Shown: piece after piece, positions 17,809-28,849 of the stretch
Layout: each line of letters opens with the position of its first letter
Numbering within the stretch: position 1 is the first letter of the stretch
Origin: Corticibacter populi
GTDB taxonomy: Bacteria; Pseudomonadota; Gammaproteobacteria; Burkholderiales; Burkholderiaceae_C
Reading direction: 5' to 3'
NCBI RefSeq assembly: GCF_004217315.1
Contig: NZ_SGWR01000002.1
Coordinates: forward strand, 116,414 to 180,413
DNA: 64,000 nt
Notes under the pieces: model-generated
The model's input: the letters and a program-made list of their open reading frames with translations, nothing else
The model's database searches: none
What the model was told of the DNA's origin: nothing
Program-made: the position numbers and the translations under genes

Positions 17809-19443
17809 ATGAACCACAGCCCTCCTCCCGCCGCGCCAGCCACGCCGCGCTGCGACCACACCAGCGCCTGGCTGGCACTGCAGCAGCACTACGCGGCGGT
17901 TGGTCAGGCTTTTGATCTGCGTCACACGCTTGACACTGATACCGATCGCTTTGCGCAAATGCAGATCGAAGCCCCTTACGTGCGGGCAGATCTCTCGCGC
18001 AGCTTGCTCGACGGCCCCACCGGCCTGTTGCTCAACCGACTGGCCGACGAGACGCAGCTGGCACGTGCGCGCGAGGCACTGTTCGGCGGAGCCATGCTCA
18101 ACACCACCGAACAGCGGGCCGCCTGGCATGTGCAGTTGCGCCGTCCGGAGGGTTACCGGGCGGCCAGCGATTACGAGGCGGCGGCATTGCAAGCGGTGCA
18201 TGACACGCTGAACGCATTCCTGGCCTTTGCCGAGCAGGTGCGTGCCGACCGCGGGATCACCGATGTTGTCAACATCGGCATTGGCGGCTCGGATCTCGGA
18301 CCAGCCGTTGCCGTGCAGGCCCTCCATGCATTTGCCGGCGGCGGCCCGCGCCTGCACTTCGTCTCCAACATTGATGGAGATGATTTGGGTTCGCTGCTCA
18401 CGCAGCTCGACCCGCAAAGCACGCTGTTCCTGGTGTCGTCCAAGTCATTCGGCACGGCCGAAACCATGACCAATGCGCGGGCGGCGCGCCATTGGCTGCT
18501 CGGCGGTCTGGCATCGTCCATCAATGAGCAGACTGCCGCGGCGTCCGAAGCCGACTGGCTGGCCCGCCACTTCGTTGGGCTCACCACCAACATCGAGGCC
18601 GCGCACTCCTTCGGTATTCAGACCATTTTCGGATTCGAGGAATGGGTCGGCGGGCGCTTTTCACTCTGGTCCAGCATCGGCCTGTCGATTGCGATTGCCA
18701 TTGGCGCACAGAACTTCCGGCAGTTGCTGGCCGGCGCGCATGCGATGGATGAACATTTCCGTACCGCGCCGTGGGAAGACAACCTACCGGTGCAATTGGC
18801 GCTGCTGGACATCTGGTACCGCAACTTCCACGGTTTTGACAGCCGCTGCATCGCACCTTATGCGCATGGCCTGCGCCGCCTGACGGCCTATCTGCAGCAG
18901 CTGGAAATGGAGAGCAACGGCAAGAGTGTGGACAAGACCGGCCAGCCGCTGCCGTTCAAGACTGCGCCCATCATCTGGGGCGAAGCCGGCACCAACGGGC
19001 AGCATGCCTACTTCCAGCACCTGCACCAGGGACCGATGGTGATTCCGGTGGAGTTCATCGTCGCCCGCAAGCCCGGCCCGCTGCTGCCCGGCCAGCACAA
19101 GGCGCTGCAGGCCAACGCGCTGGCACAGGCGCGCGCACTGGCCTTCGGCAAGAACGACGGCCCGGCCTGGAAGCAATGCCCGGGCAACCGCCCCAGCTCA
19201 TTGCTGCTGATCGATGCGCTCGAGCCCACTTCGCTGGGCGCGCTGATCGCGCTGTATGAACACCGCATCTTCGTCAGCGGCAGCCTGTGGGGCATCAACA
19301 GCTTCGACCAATGGGGGGTTGAACTGGGCAAGACGATTGCCAAGGACATCCTTGCGCGTGGTGAGAGCGGCGATTTCGACGGACTCGATGCCGCTACCGT
19401 GGGTGCCATGCAATGGCTGGGTTTAGCCGCCAGCAAGGATTGA
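17809..19443 (+). CDS. pgi: Glucose-6-phosphate isomerase
   Basis: 544 residues from the ATG at 17809. The frame is open further upstream, but the family similarity begins about here (CDHTSAWLALQQHY). The two Pgi signatures are present: VNIGIGGSDLGPA and FVSNIDGDDLGS with SSKSFGTAETMTN. Later come the active-site segments ESNGKSVDKTG, GEAGTNGQHAYFQ and GSLWGINSFDQWGVELGK. It interconverts Glc-6-P and Fru-6-P in the cytoplasm, linking central metabolism to the nucleotide-sugar supply next to galU. The dispersed repeat B begins 40 bp after its stop and may act as terminator. No Shine-Dalgarno is clear at the chosen start. Confidence 0.96.
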   Translation: MNHSPPPAAPATPRCDHTSAWLALQQHYAAVGQAFDLRHTLDTDTDRFAQMQIEAPYVRADLSRSLLDGPTGLLLNRLADETQLARAREALFGGAMLNTTEQRAAWHVQLRRPEGYRAASDYEAAALQAVHDTLNAFLAFAEQVRADRGITDVVNIGIGGSDLGPAVAVQALHAFAGGGPRLHFVSNIDGDDLGSLLTQLDPQSTLFLVSSKSFGTAETMTNARAARHWLLGGLASSINEQTAAASEADWLARHFVGLTTNIEAAHSFGIQTIFGFEEWVGGRFSLWSSIGLSIAIAIGAQNFRQLLAGAHAMDEHFRTAPWEDNLPVQLALLDIWYRNFHGFDSRCIAPYAHGLRRLTAYLQQLEMESNGKSVDKTGQPLPFKTAPIIWGEAGTNGQHAYFQHLHQGPMVIPVEFIVARKPGPLLPGQHKALQANALAQARALAFGKNDGPAWKQCPGNRPSSLLLIDALEPTSLGALIALYEHRIFVSGSLWGINSFDQWGVELGKTIAKDILARGESGDFDGLDAATVGAMQWLGLAASKD

Positions 19444-19482
19444 AAGGGCTTCACAAGGGCTGAGCATCTTCGACTATGCACT

Positions 19483-20602
<1,120 letters not shown>

Positions 20603-20726
20603 TCTCCTGCTGCCATCACGCCAAGCGGCGGGTCCGTCCTCTGGATGGCCCGCCGACTGCCTTTCAAAGCATTCCTTGAAGCGGCAGCCTGGGCCTCTCC
20701 TTTACCCACGCACACCATCGTCTCCC

Positions 20727-22793
20727 ATGCCCACCATTGGCGTTCTATCCAGAGGCATTGCCGCCATCGAGCGCCTGGATGTTCTGCTGGGCCAACCCTG
20801 GGTATACCAGCGCAGCTGGCAGGCGCCGCACTGCGAGGTGGTGGCGGCCTGGGGCTTGCGGCCCAGTGCCGTGCGGGCGCAGGCCTATGCGCAAAAGCAT
20901 GGCTTGCCACTCTGGCGATTGGAAGATGGCTTCGTGCGCTCAGTCGGCCTCGGCAGCCAGGATGCGCCCCTCTCCATCGTCATCGACACGCAAGGCATTT
21001 ATTACGATGCGGCGCATCCCAGTGCGCTGGAAGGCCTGATCGCCACACCGCTCACACCCGCGCAAACACAGCGCGCCGATGCGCTGATGCAGGCCTGGCG
21101 CCATGAGCGCATCTCCAAGTACAACCATCTGCGTGATCCGGCTCCCGAGTCCCTGCCCCAGCGCTTCGTGCTGGTGGTCGATCAGACCTGGGGCGATGCC
21201 TCGATCCGGGACGGACTGGCCGATGCGCAAAGCTTCGAGCGTATGCTGGTTGCCGCCGTGGCGGAACATCCCGACAACACCGTGCTGCTCAAGATCCACC
21301 CCGACGTGTTCGCCGGCAAGAAGCGTGGCCACTTTGATGTGGCAAAGCTGAAGGCCATGCCACAGGTGCAGGTGTTGGCCGAGGACATGCACCCTGCGCT
21401 GCTGCTCGAACGCGCCGAGGCCGTGTACGTGGTGACCTCGCAGATGGGCTTCGAGGCACTGCTGTGGGGCAAACCCGTGCGCACGTTCGGCATGCCCTTC
21501 TATGCCGGCTGGGGCCTGACAGGCGATGAACTCGTCGCTCCCATGCGCCGACAAGCACTGGCAAGCACGCCCATTTCCCTCCAACAACTGGTGCATGCCG
21601 CGCTGGTGGACTACCCGCGCTACCTGGACCCGGAAACCGGCCAGCGCTGCGAACCCGAGCGCCTGATCGAATGGCTGGGCCTGCAGCGGCGCATGCGGGC
21701 ACGCCTGCCGAGGCGCGTGTATGCAGTGGGATTCTCATGGCTCAAGCGCGCCAAAGTCCGGCGCTTTCTCGATGGCAGCGAAGTGACGTTTACGCGCCAT
21801 ATCCGACAGGTTCCCGAGCATGCCACCATAGCCCTGTGGGGCTGCCGCAAGACCTTGCCATCAGGAAATGCCCAGACCGGCAGCCTGCACAACCCGAGTT
21901 TGGTTCGCCTGGAAGATGGTTTCCTGCGCTCCGTCGGGCTGGGAGCGGACCTGGTGCAGCCACTCTCATGGGTAGTCGATACGCGGGGCATCTACTACGA
22001 CGCCACCTGCCCTTCGGATCTGGAGTGGCTGCTGGCGAACACCGATTTCACATCCGAGCTGCGTGAACGCGCCGCCGCACTGGGCGCCCGCATCGTCGCC
22101 AGCGGAATCACCAAGTACAACACCGGCATCGGCACCTGGCAGCGGCCTGCCGGCACGCAAGGGCGGCGCGTGCTGCTGGTGCCCGGACAGGTGGAGTCGG
22201 ATGCCGCGCTGACCTGGGGCGCTCCTGGCATCCGCACCAACATGGCCTTGCTGCAAGCGGTGCGGCAGGCCAACCCGGATGCCCATGTGATCTACAAGCC
22301 CCACCCGGATGTCGTCGCACGCCTGCGTGCCCAAGGTCAGGGCGAAGCCTTGGCCCATGCGCATTGCGATGAAGTGGTGGTGGATGTATCGATGCAACAG
22401 CTGCTGGACGCAGTGGACGAGGTGCATGTGCTGACCTCGCTGGCCGGCTTCGAGGCCTTGCTGCGCGGCCGCAAGGTGGTGACCTATGGCTGCCCCTTCT
22501 ATGCCGGCTGGGGCCTGACGAATGATCGCCAGCCGCTACCGCAGCCGGCAGACACCCCCGATGCCGCCAGCCGTCGCGGACGTGCACTGACGCTCGACGA
22601 ACTGGTGGCATGCGTGCTGATCCTCTACCCCACCTACGTCAGCGCAAGCTCCGGCCGCTACACCACACCAGAACGCACGCTCGACGAGTTGCTGGCCTGG
22701 CGGCAGGCCGGCGCAGACACCGATTCTCCCTGGCTGCGCACCAAACGCGCCCTGTTGCGCCTGGCGCAATGGGGTGGCTGGATCAAGCGCTGA
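20727..22793 (+). CDS. kpsC: Capsular polysaccharide beta-Kdo transferase KpsC
   Basis: 688 residues from the ATG at 20727; the frame is open far upstream, but similarity starts at PTIGVLSRG. It consists of two homologous halves, as KpsC does. LEDGFVRSVGLG and LEDGFLRSVGLG, GIYYDA twice, LLKIHPDV and IYKPHPDV, and PFYAGWGLT twice mark the pair. KpsC adds alternating beta-linked Kdo residues onto lysophosphatidylglycerol primed by KpsS, giving the lipid anchor of capsules exported by ABC transporters. KpsS and the exporter genes are not in this window. kdsA, 124 bp upstream, supplies Kdo. Confidence 0.94.
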   Translation: MPTIGVLSRGIAAIERLDVLLGQPWVYQRSWQAPHCEVVAAWGLRPSAVRAQAYAQKHGLPLWRLEDGFVRSVGLGSQDAPLSIVIDTQGIYYDAAHPSALEGLIATPLTPAQTQRADALMQAWRHERISKYNHLRDPAPESLPQRFVLVVDQTWGDASIRDGLADAQSFERMLVAAVAEHPDNTVLLKIHPDVFAGKKRGHFDVAKLKAMPQVQVLAEDMHPALLLERAEAVYVVTSQMGFEALLWGKPVRTFGMPFYAGWGLTGDELVAPMRRQALASTPISLQQLVHAALVDYPRYLDPETGQRCEPERLIEWLGLQRRMRARLPRRVYAVGFSWLKRAKVRRFLDGSEVTFTRHIRQVPEHATIALWGCRKTLPSGNAQTGSLHNPSLVRLEDGFLRSVGLGADLVQPLSWVVDTRGIYYDATCPSDLEWLLANTDFTSELRERAAALGARIVASGITKYNTGIGTWQRPAGTQGRRVLLVPGQVESDAALTWGAPGIRTNMALLQAVRQANPDAHVIYKPHPDVVARLRAQGQGEALAHAHCDEVVVDVSMQQLLDAVDEVHVLTSLAGFEALLRGRKVVTYGCPFYAGWGLTNDRQPLPQPADTPDAASRRGRALTLDELVACVLILYPTYVSASSGRYTTPERTLDELLAWRQAGADTDSPWLRTKRALLRLAQWGGWIKR

Positions 22794-22832
22794 TGTGAAG
22801 CGGTCTTTGCCTTCAGACAGCACATAATGACG

Positions 22833-22864
22833 AAGCCCCCACAACCTGAAGGCTGCGGGGGCTT
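22833..22864. terminator. Bidirectional terminator between kpsC and ftsZ
   Basis: AAGCCCCC(A)CA paired with TG(C)GGGGGCTT over a short loop, followed by TT on the plus strand. It lies between two converging genes and would stop both transcripts. Confidence 0.8.
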
Positions 22865-22920
22865 TGCGACAACAGGACATGTGACGCATCGCTGCGTCAC
22901 AGCGCTCTTTTCAATCAGCC

Positions 22921-24162
22921 TCAATCGGCCTGCTTGCGCAGGAAAGCAGGGATTTCCACGTCGTCCATGCCGCCCGAAGACATCGCGTCGACCTGCGCGG
23001 TGGCGCTGGAGGCGCGCGGGCTCAGCCATACGCCGGGCGCTGCCACGTTGTCCAGGCCGCCAAAGCGGCGCTGGCCATAGGCCGGGGCCACGCCACCGGC
23101 ACCGCCCAGACCACCGGCGCGCAGGCCCTGCAGCGGCAGGTTGTCGGTGCCGGTGCGCAGGTTGTTCTGCACCATGGTGATGTTCTGGCGGCGCTTGTCG
23201 TGGTCGGTCAGGCCGGTGGCCACCACGGTCACGCGCAATTCATCACCCAGGCTGTCGTCATACGCGGCGCCGTAGATGACGTGCGCCTCTTCCGAAGCGT
23301 AGGCGTTGATGGTGCTCATGGCCAGGCGCGACTCGGAGAGCTTGAGGCTGCCGCGCGCGGCAGTCACCAGCACCAGGATGCCCTTGGCGCCCGAGAGGTC
23401 GATGCCTTCGAGCAGCGGGCAGGCAATGGCCTGCTCGGCGGCGATGCGCGCGCGGTCGGGGCCGGCGGCGCTGGCGGTGCCCATCATGGCTTTGCCCGGC
23501 TCGCTCATCACCGTCTTGACGTCGGCGAAGTCGACGTTGACGTGGCCGTGCTCGTTGATGATTTCCGCGATGCCGCCAACGGCGTTGCGCAGCACATCAT
23601 TGGCGATGCCAAAGGCCTCATCCTGCGTGATGTCGTCGCCATAGACGGTGAGCAGCTTCTCGTTGAGCACGACGATCAGCGAATCGACGTTGTTCTCGAG
23701 CTCATCGAGGCCGTTCTCGGCGTTCTTCATGCGGCGCGGGCCTTCCCAGTCGAACGGCTTGGTGACCACGCCCACCGTGAGAATCCCCATTTCCTTGGCG
23801 ATGCGCGCGATCACCGGAGCAGCCCCCGTTCCGGTGCCACCGCCCATGCCGGCGGTGATGAACAGCATGTGGGCCCCCTCGATGGCCTTGCGGATCTCGT
23901 TCTCGGCATGCACGGCTGCCTCGCGCCCCTGCTCGGGCTTGCTGCCGGCGCCCAGGCCGTTGCTGCCGAGCTGGATGATGCGCTCGGCCGTGTTGCGCGA
24001 GAGGGCCTGGGCATCGGTGTTGGCACAAATGAATTCAACCCCCTGCACGTTCTTCTCGATCATGTGCTCCACGGCGTTGCCGCCGCCGCCGCCGACGCCG
24101 AGAACCTTGATGCGGGTGCCTTGGCCGAATGCTGCGTCTGTGTCGATCATTTCAATGGTCAT
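22921..24162 (-). CDS. ftsZ: Cell division GTPase FtsZ
   Basis: 413 residues from the ATG at 24162, which has AAGGAG eight bases upstream; the frame extends further but without family similarity. The tubulin-like G-box is GMGGGTGTGAAP. The N-terminal IKVLGVGGGGGNAVEHMI, the T7-loop region VNVDFADVKTVM and the conserved C-terminal peptide DDVEIPAFLRKQ (FtsA/ZipA-binding) are present. It polymerises into the Z-ring at mid-cell. Last gene of the dcw cluster; a terminator and the convergent kpsC follow. lpxC, which commonly follows ftsZ in related bacteria, is not here. Confidence 0.98.
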   Translation of the reverse strand: MTIEMIDTDAAFGQGTRIKVLGVGGGGGNAVEHMIEKNVQGVEFICANTDAQALSRNTAERIIQLGSNGLGAGSKPEQGREAAVHAENEIRKAIEGAHMLFITAGMGGGTGTGAAPVIARIAKEMGILTVGVVTKPFDWEGPRRMKNAENGLDELENNVDSLIVVLNEKLLTVYGDDITQDEAFGIANDVLRNAVGGIAEIINEHGHVNVDFADVKTVMSEPGKAMMGTASAAGPDRARIAAEQAIACPLLEGIDLSGAKGILVLVTAARGSLKLSESRLAMSTINAYASEEAHVIYGAAYDDSLGDELRVTVVATGLTDHDKRRQNITMVQNNLRTGTDNLPLQGLRAGGLGGAGGVAPAYGQRRFGGLDNVAAPGVWLSPRASSATAQVDAMSSGGMDDVEIPAFLRKQAD

Positions 24163-24365
24163 AACGATGCTCCTTGAGGGATTTGAGGGATGGAGAGGAT
24201 GGGTTGGATCACTGCGGAACTGGAAAAACGAAACCGGGTTGGCGACATGCGCATGCGACACCACGGCTCGCCGGGCTCCCGGGGCCTGTGGTGGCGGCGC
24301 GGCCATCGGTCTTCGTGCGAGCGGAAGTACCAGCCGAAGCTCTTGATGCGGATACGTCTGCTCAT
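24159..24365 (-). CDS. Candidate small protein between ftsA and ftsZ
   Basis: A 68-codon frame that starts (ATG 24365) two bases after the ftsA stop and ends with a TGA overlapping the ftsZ ATG (ATGA, 24162-24159). The fit on both sides is exact. The first ~43 codons are strongly GC-rich at third positions, as real genes here are; the last ~25 are less so, but that part must also carry the ftsZ Shine-Dalgarno. The product would be basic and rich in Arg and Trp, beginning MSRRIRIKSFGWYF. No Shine-Dalgarno is clear (GGAAA 11 bases upstream), so it would rely on re-initiation after ftsA. No known family. It could equally be a leader or promoter region of ftsZ. Confidence 0.3.
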   Translation of the reverse strand: MSRRIRIKSFGWYFRSHEDRWPRRHHRPREPGEPWCRMRMSPTRFRFSSSAVIQPILSIPQIPQGASL

Positions 24366-24367
24366 GG

Positions 24368-25597
24368 TCAAAAGTTTCCAATGATGAAATCGCGCACACG
24401 CGCGAAGATGTTCTTGACCGGGCCGCTCTTGGTGGCCGCCTTGTAGCCGCGTGCACGCTCCAGGCGCGCGTCCTCGAGCAGGCCCATGACGGTGGCCGCG
24501 CGCGGCTGGGCGATCATGTCGGCCAGCGGGCCGGTGTAGTGCGGCACGCCCCGGCGCACGGGCTTCAGGAAGATGTCCTCGCCGAGCTCGACCATGCCGG
24601 GCATGACCGAGGAGCCTCCGGTGATGACCACGCCCGAGGAGATGATCTCCTCGTAGCCGGAATCGCGGATGACGTGCTGCACCAGGGAGAAGATCTCCTC
24701 GACGCGTGGTTCGATGACACCGGCCAGGGCCTGCTTGTTGATCAGGCGGGGGCCGCGGTCGCCCAGGCCCGGCACCTCGACCTGCGAGTCCGGGTCGGCC
24801 AGCATGGCCTTGGCACAGCCATGCTCGATCTTGATGTCCTCGGCGTCCTTGGTCGGCGTGCGCAGCGCCATCGCGATGTCGCTGGTGATGAGGTCGCCGG
24901 CGATCGGGATCACCGCCGTGTGGCGGATCGAACCGCCGGTGAAGATCGAGATGTCGGTGGTACCGGCGCCGATGTCGACCAGTACCACGCCCAGTTCCCG
25001 TTCGTCGTCAGTGAGCACCGACTGGCTGGACGCCAGCGGGTTGAGCAGCAGCTGCTCGACCTCCAGCCCGCAGCGGCGCACGCACTTGATGATGTTCTCG
25101 GCCGCGCTTTGCGCACCGGTGACGATGTGCACCTTGGCCTCCAGGCGGATGCCGCTCATGCCGATCGGCTCCTTGACTTCCTGGCCGTCGATGACGAATT
25201 CCTGCGAAGCCACCAGAAGCAGGCGCTGGTCGGAGGGAATGTTGATCGCCTTGGCGGTGTCGAGCACGCGGCTGATGTCGCTTTGCGAGACTTCCTTGTC
25301 CTTGATGGCCACCATGCCGCTGGAGTTGAAACCGCGGATGTGGCTGCCGGTGATGCCGGTGTAGACGCGCTGGATCTTGCAGTCGGCCATCAGTTCGGCC
25401 TCGCGCAGCGCCTGCTCGATGCTCTGCACGGTGGCCTCGATGTTGACCACCACGCCACGCTTGAGGCCGTTGCTGGGCGCCACGCCGAAGCCTGCCAGCT
25501 TGAGCTGGCCTCCCTCCTGCACCTCGGCGACCACCGCCATGACCTTGGCGGTGCCGATGTCCAGGCCCACGATGACGTCTCTGTTTTCCTTAGCCAT
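24368..25597 (-). CDS. ftsA: Cell division protein FtsA
   Basis: 409 residues, actin-like. Phosphate-1 loop VGLDIGTAKVMAVVAE, 1C-domain region around residues 85-160, phosphate-2 LVDIGAGTTDISIF, and adenosine motif VVITGGSSVMPGM. The C-terminal amphipathic helix NIFARVRDFIIGNF anchors FtsA, and through it FtsZ, to the inner membrane. It lies 23 bp after ftsQ in the dcw operon. Confidence 0.98.
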   Translation of the reverse strand: MAKENRDVIVGLDIGTAKVMAVVAEVQEGGQLKLAGFGVAPSNGLKRGVVVNIEATVQSIEQALREAELMADCKIQRVYTGITGSHIRGFNSSGMVAIKDKEVSQSDISRVLDTAKAINIPSDQRLLLVASQEFVIDGQEVKEPIGMSGIRLEAKVHIVTGAQSAAENIIKCVRRCGLEVEQLLLNPLASSQSVLTDDERELGVVLVDIGAGTTDISIFTGGSIRHTAVIPIAGDLITSDIAMALRTPTKDAEDIKIEHGCAKAMLADPDSQVEVPGLGDRGPRLINKQALAGVIEPRVEEIFSLVQHVIRDSGYEEIISSGVVITGGSSVMPGMVELGEDIFLKPVRRGVPHYTGPLADMIAQPRAATVMGLLEDARLERARGYKAATKSGPVKNIFARVRDFIIGNF

Positions 25598-25620
25598 GTC
25601 GATTCACATTCATAAAAGCT

Positions 25621-26415
25621 TCAACGCCGCGCTCCACGCTGCGGACCCTGGGTCGCATCGGTCACCACACCGCGCAACCGCATCGCATAGCCATTGCCAT
25701 GCCGCAGGTCCGCGTACTCCAATCCATTCATGCTGCGCCCCAGCGGCGCCAGCGCCTCCGGCAGCGACTGCAGGAAGTGCGCCAGGCGCTGACCCACTTC
25801 CACCGGCTCGCCGGCGCCCAGCTCCAGCTGTGCGCCATTGGAGAGATACATCTGCCAGTTGCCGCGCGGCGTCAGGTACAGCGCCGCCGGATGCACCGGC
25901 AGACCGGCAAACTGCGGCAACAAGTCGCGGTACATAGCCAGCACCTGGGCGGACTGCTCCTGGGGCCCGGCCAGGCGCGGCAGGTTCTCGTGCTCGACCT
26001 CGCCGCGGTTGGCCTCGAACACCTCGCCAAAACTATTGACCATGGCAGAGCCGGTCTCGTCCTCCCACAGTGCCACCGGCTGGTGCTCCTCGAGCTGCAC
26101 CTGCAGCGTGTTGGGGAAGGCGCGGCGCAGCGTGGCCGAACGCACCCAGGGCATTTGCTCGAAGGCCTGGCGGGCCGCCGCAAGATTCAGCGTGAAGAGG
26201 TTGCCCTGCAGTTGCGGCAGCACGTTGGCGCGCAGCGCCAGCGCATTGCTGTGCTGCGGGTTGCCGAACACCTCCACACGGGCGATGGCGAACGCCGGAT
26301 TGCGCAGCGCCCAGCCCACCGCCGCTGCGCACAGCAGCAGGAAGACGCCGGTGAAGACCACCGAAGCGGTGGCATTCATCAGGCGCACATCCATCGGCGG
26401 CAGGGTTTGCGTCAT
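25621..26415 (-). CDS. ftsQ: Cell division protein FtsQ
   Basis: 264 residues from the ATG at 26415, which overlaps the ddlB stop by four bases; a longer open frame upstream lies within ddlB. Short cytoplasmic tail, one membrane helix at about residues 12-38 ([21 protein letters not shown]), then the periplasmic POTRA domain ([11 protein letters not shown]) and the beta domain with [28 protein letters not shown]. It links the FtsBL complex to the early divisome. Confidence 0.95.
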   Translation of the reverse strand: MTQTLPPMDVRLMNATASVVFTGVFLLLCAAAVGWALRNPAFAIARVEVFGNPQHSNALALRANVLPQLQGNLFTLNLAAARQAFEQMPWVRSATLRRAFPNTLQVQLEEHQPVALWEDETGSAMVNSFGEVFEANRGEVEHENLPRLAGPQEQSAQVLAMYRDLLPQFAGLPVHPAALYLTPRGNWQMYLSNGAQLELGAGEPVEVGQRLAHFLQSLPEALAPLGRSMNGLEYADLRHGNGYAMRLRGVVTDATQGPQRGARR

Positions 26416-27440
26416 GCAGCGCCTCCGATCGGGGTGGCCACGGACTCGGCCGCGCCCGGCGCATGCGGCGTTGGCAGCAACGTGCCGTCGAGCCGGGCTG
26501 CCGCCAGGATGCGCAGGCACAGCGCCTCGTACGAAATGCCGGCGGTGCCCGCGGCCATCGGCACCAGCGAATGGCTGGTCATGCCGGGCGAGGTGTTGAT
26601 CTCCAGCAGAAAGGCCTTGCCGTCGCTCTTGCGGATCATCACGTCGGCGCGGGCCCAGCCGCGGCAGCCCAGCGACTGGAAGGCCGCCAGGCTCATCTGG
26701 CGAATCTGCTGCTCCAGCGCATCGGGCAGGCCGCTCGGGCAGAAGTACTGCGTGGCGTCGCCGAAATACTTGTTCTCGTAGTCGTAGTTGCCGCCGGGTG
26801 CAACGATGCGGATCACCGGCAGCGCCTCGGCCTTGCCATCGAGCTCGATGATGGCGCAGGTGGTTTCCTCGCCTTCGATGAACTGCTCGCACAGCACCTC
26901 GTCGTCATAGCCGGCCGCCAGCGCATAGGCGGCGGCGCATTCCTCGGCAAGCTCGACCTTGGCCAGGCCAATGGTGGAACCTTCGCGCGCAGGCTTGACG
27001 ATCATGGGAGCACCCAGCGCGGCAAAGGCCTGGGCCACGCCCTCGGCCGAATCAACGAGGCGCCAGTCCGGCGTGGCCAGGCCATCGGCGCGCCAGAGGC
27101 GCTTGGTCAGCACCTTGTCCATGGCCATGGCCGAGGCCGCCACGCCCGGGCCGGTGTAGGGAATGCCCAGCAGTTCGAGCGCGCCCTGCACCGTGCCGTC
27201 CTCACCGCCACGGCCATGCAGCGCGATGAAGACACGCGCGAAGCCTTGCTCCTTGAGTTGCCAGAGCGACTGCTGGCCGGTATCGAAGGGGTGCGCATCG
27301 ACGCCTTGCGTGCGCAACGCCTTGAGCACGCCCTGGCCGGACATCAGCGAGACCGCGCGTTCGGCCGAGCTGCCGCCCAGCAGCACGGCCACCTTGCCGA
27401 GGCTGCGCACATCGATGGAATCCGCGATCACTGCACTCAT
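26412..27440 (-). CDS. ddlB: D-alanine-D-alanine ligase
   Basis: 342 residues, ATP-grasp. N-terminal [23 protein letters not shown], the [13 protein letters not shown] loop, [15 protein letters not shown], and the C-terminal metal/substrate segment [15 protein letters not shown]. It makes the D-Ala-D-Ala dipeptide used by MurF. It overlaps murC and ftsQ by four bases each. Confidence 0.97.
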   Translation of the reverse strand: MSAVIADSIDVRSLGKVAVLLGGSSAERAVSLMSGQGVLKALRTQGVDAHPFDTGQQSLWQLKEQGFARVFIALHGRGGEDGTVQGALELLGIPYTGPGVAASAMAMDKVLTKRLWRADGLATPDWRLVDSAEGVAQAFAALGAPMIVKPAREGSTIGLAKVELAEECAAAYALAAGYDDEVLCEQFIEGEETTCAIIELDGKAEALPVIRIVAPGGNYDYENKYFGDATQYFCPSGLPDALEQQIRQMSLAAFQSLGCRGWARADVMIRKSDGKAFLLEINTSPGMTSHSLVPMAAGTAGISYEALCLRILAAARLDGTLLPTPHAPGAAESVATPIGGAA

Positions 27441-28849
27441 GCCATCACCTGCAATGCAAAACGTTGGGCCAGTTGGCTGGCGGCGGTGCCAATGCTGCCC
27501 GCGCCCATGAAAATCACCACATCACCGCCCTGTACGCCGGCCAGCACGGTCTCGGGCATGTCGGCGATGTGCTCGACGAACACCGGCTCGACCTTGCCGG
27601 CCACGCGCAGCGCGCGTGCCAGCGAACGACCGTCTGCCGCCACGATGGGTGCCTCGCCGGCGGCGTAGACCTCGCCGAGAAACACCGCATCGGTGCTGCC
27701 GAGCACCTGCACGAAGTCCTCGAAGCAGTCGCGCGTGCGGGTGTAGCGGTGCGGCTGGAACGCCACCACCAGGCGCTGGCCGGGGAAGGCGCCGCGCGCG
27801 GCGGCGATGGTCGCGGCCATCTCGACGGGGTGGTGTCCGTAATCCTCGATCAGCGTGAAGGTGCCGCCCGCCGGCGCCGGAAAGTCTCCATGCCGCTGGA
27901 AGCGCCGGCCCACACCCTTGAAGCTTTCGAGCGCGCGCACCACCGCGCCGTCGTCGATGCTCAGCTCCACCGCGATGGCGATCGCCGCCAGCGCGTTGAG
28001 CACGTTGTGGCGGCCCGGCAGGTTCAGCGTGACCTGCAGGTCCGGCAGCGTGATGCCGTTGCTGCGCTTGACCGTGAAGCACATGCGGCCTCCCTCGGCG
28101 CGCACATCCACGGCCCGCACCTGTGCATCCTCGCCGAAGCCGTAGGTCGTCACCGGGCAGCTGATGCGCGGCAGGATGGCGCGCACGCCCTCGTTCTCCA
28201 CGCACAACACCGCCACGCCGTAGAAAGGCATGCGGTGCAGGAAGTCGATGAACGCCTGCCGAAGCCGCTCGACGTCATGGCCATAGGTCTCCATGTGGTC
28301 GGCGTCGATGTTGGTGATCACCGACATCACCGGCAGCAGGTTCAGGAACGAAGCATCCGATTCGTCGGCCTCGACCACGATGTATTCGCCCGAGCCCAGC
28401 TTGGCATTCGCGCCGGCGCTGTTGAGGCGCCCGCCGATCACGAAGGTGGGGTCCAGCCCGCCCTCGGCCAGCACGCTGGTGACCAGGCTGGTGGTGGTGG
28501 TCTTGCCGTGCGTGCCGGCCACCGCGATGCCCTGGCGCATGCGCATCAGCTCGGCCAGCATCATCGCGCGCGGCACCACCGGAATGCGGCGCGCGCGCGC
28601 GGCCACCACTTCCGGGTTGTCGGCCTGCACCGCCGTCGAGGTGACCACGGCATCGACCTCGGCCACGTGCTCGGCCGAATGGCCCACGAAAGTGCGGATG
28701 CCCAGCGAAGCCAGGCGCCGCAGCGTGGCGCTGTCGGCCAGGTCCGAGCCCGAGATGGTGTAGCCCTCGTTGTGCAGCACTTCGGCTATGCCGCTCATGC
28801 CGGCGCCGCCGATGCCGACGAAATGGATGCGGTGGATGGCGTGCTTCAT
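27437..28849 (-). CDS. murC: UDP-N-acetylmuramate-L-alanine ligase
   Basis: 470 residues from the ATG at 28849 (ATGA overlap with murG). The dinucleotide-like loop [17 protein letters not shown] is at the N-terminus, the Mur ligase P-loop is [13 protein letters not shown], and later come [21 protein letters not shown] and EDYGHHPVE. It adds L-Ala to UDP-MurNAc in the cytoplasm. The length and motifs are normal. Its end overlaps the ddlB start. Confidence 0.98.
   Translation of the reverse strand: MKHAIHRIHFVGIGGAGMSGIAEVLHNEGYTISGSDLADSATLRRLASLGIRTFVGHSAEHVAEVDAVVTSTAVQADNPEVVAARARRIPVVPRAMMLAELMRMRQGIAVAGTHGKTTTTSLVTSVLAEGGLDPTFVIGGRLNSAGANAKLGSGEYIVVEADESDASFLNLLPVMSVITNIDADHMETYGHDVERLRQAFIDFLHRMPFYGVAVLCVENEGVRAILPRISCPVTTYGFGEDAQVRAVDVRAEGGRMCFTVKRSNGITLPDLQVTLNLPGRHNVLNALAAIAIAVELSIDDGAVVRALESFKGVGRRFQRHGDFPAPAGGTFTLIEDYGHHPVEMAATIAAARGAFPGQRLVVAFQPHRYTRTRDCFEDFVQVLGSTDAVFLGEVYAAGEAPIVAADGRSLARALRVAGKVEPVFVEHIADMPETVLAGVQGGDVVIFMGAGSIGTAASQLAQRFALQVMA

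Noticed and set aside
24163-24456. N-terminal extension of FtsZ upstream of the ATG at 24162
   Set aside because: The extension runs through the ftsA end without similarity to FtsZ, and a good Shine-Dalgarno precedes the ATG at 24162.
24539-25615. Long plus-strand frame opposite ftsA
   Set aside because: Antisense to a fully recognisable FtsA; Asp/Val/His-rich composition typical of a GC-skewed shadow.
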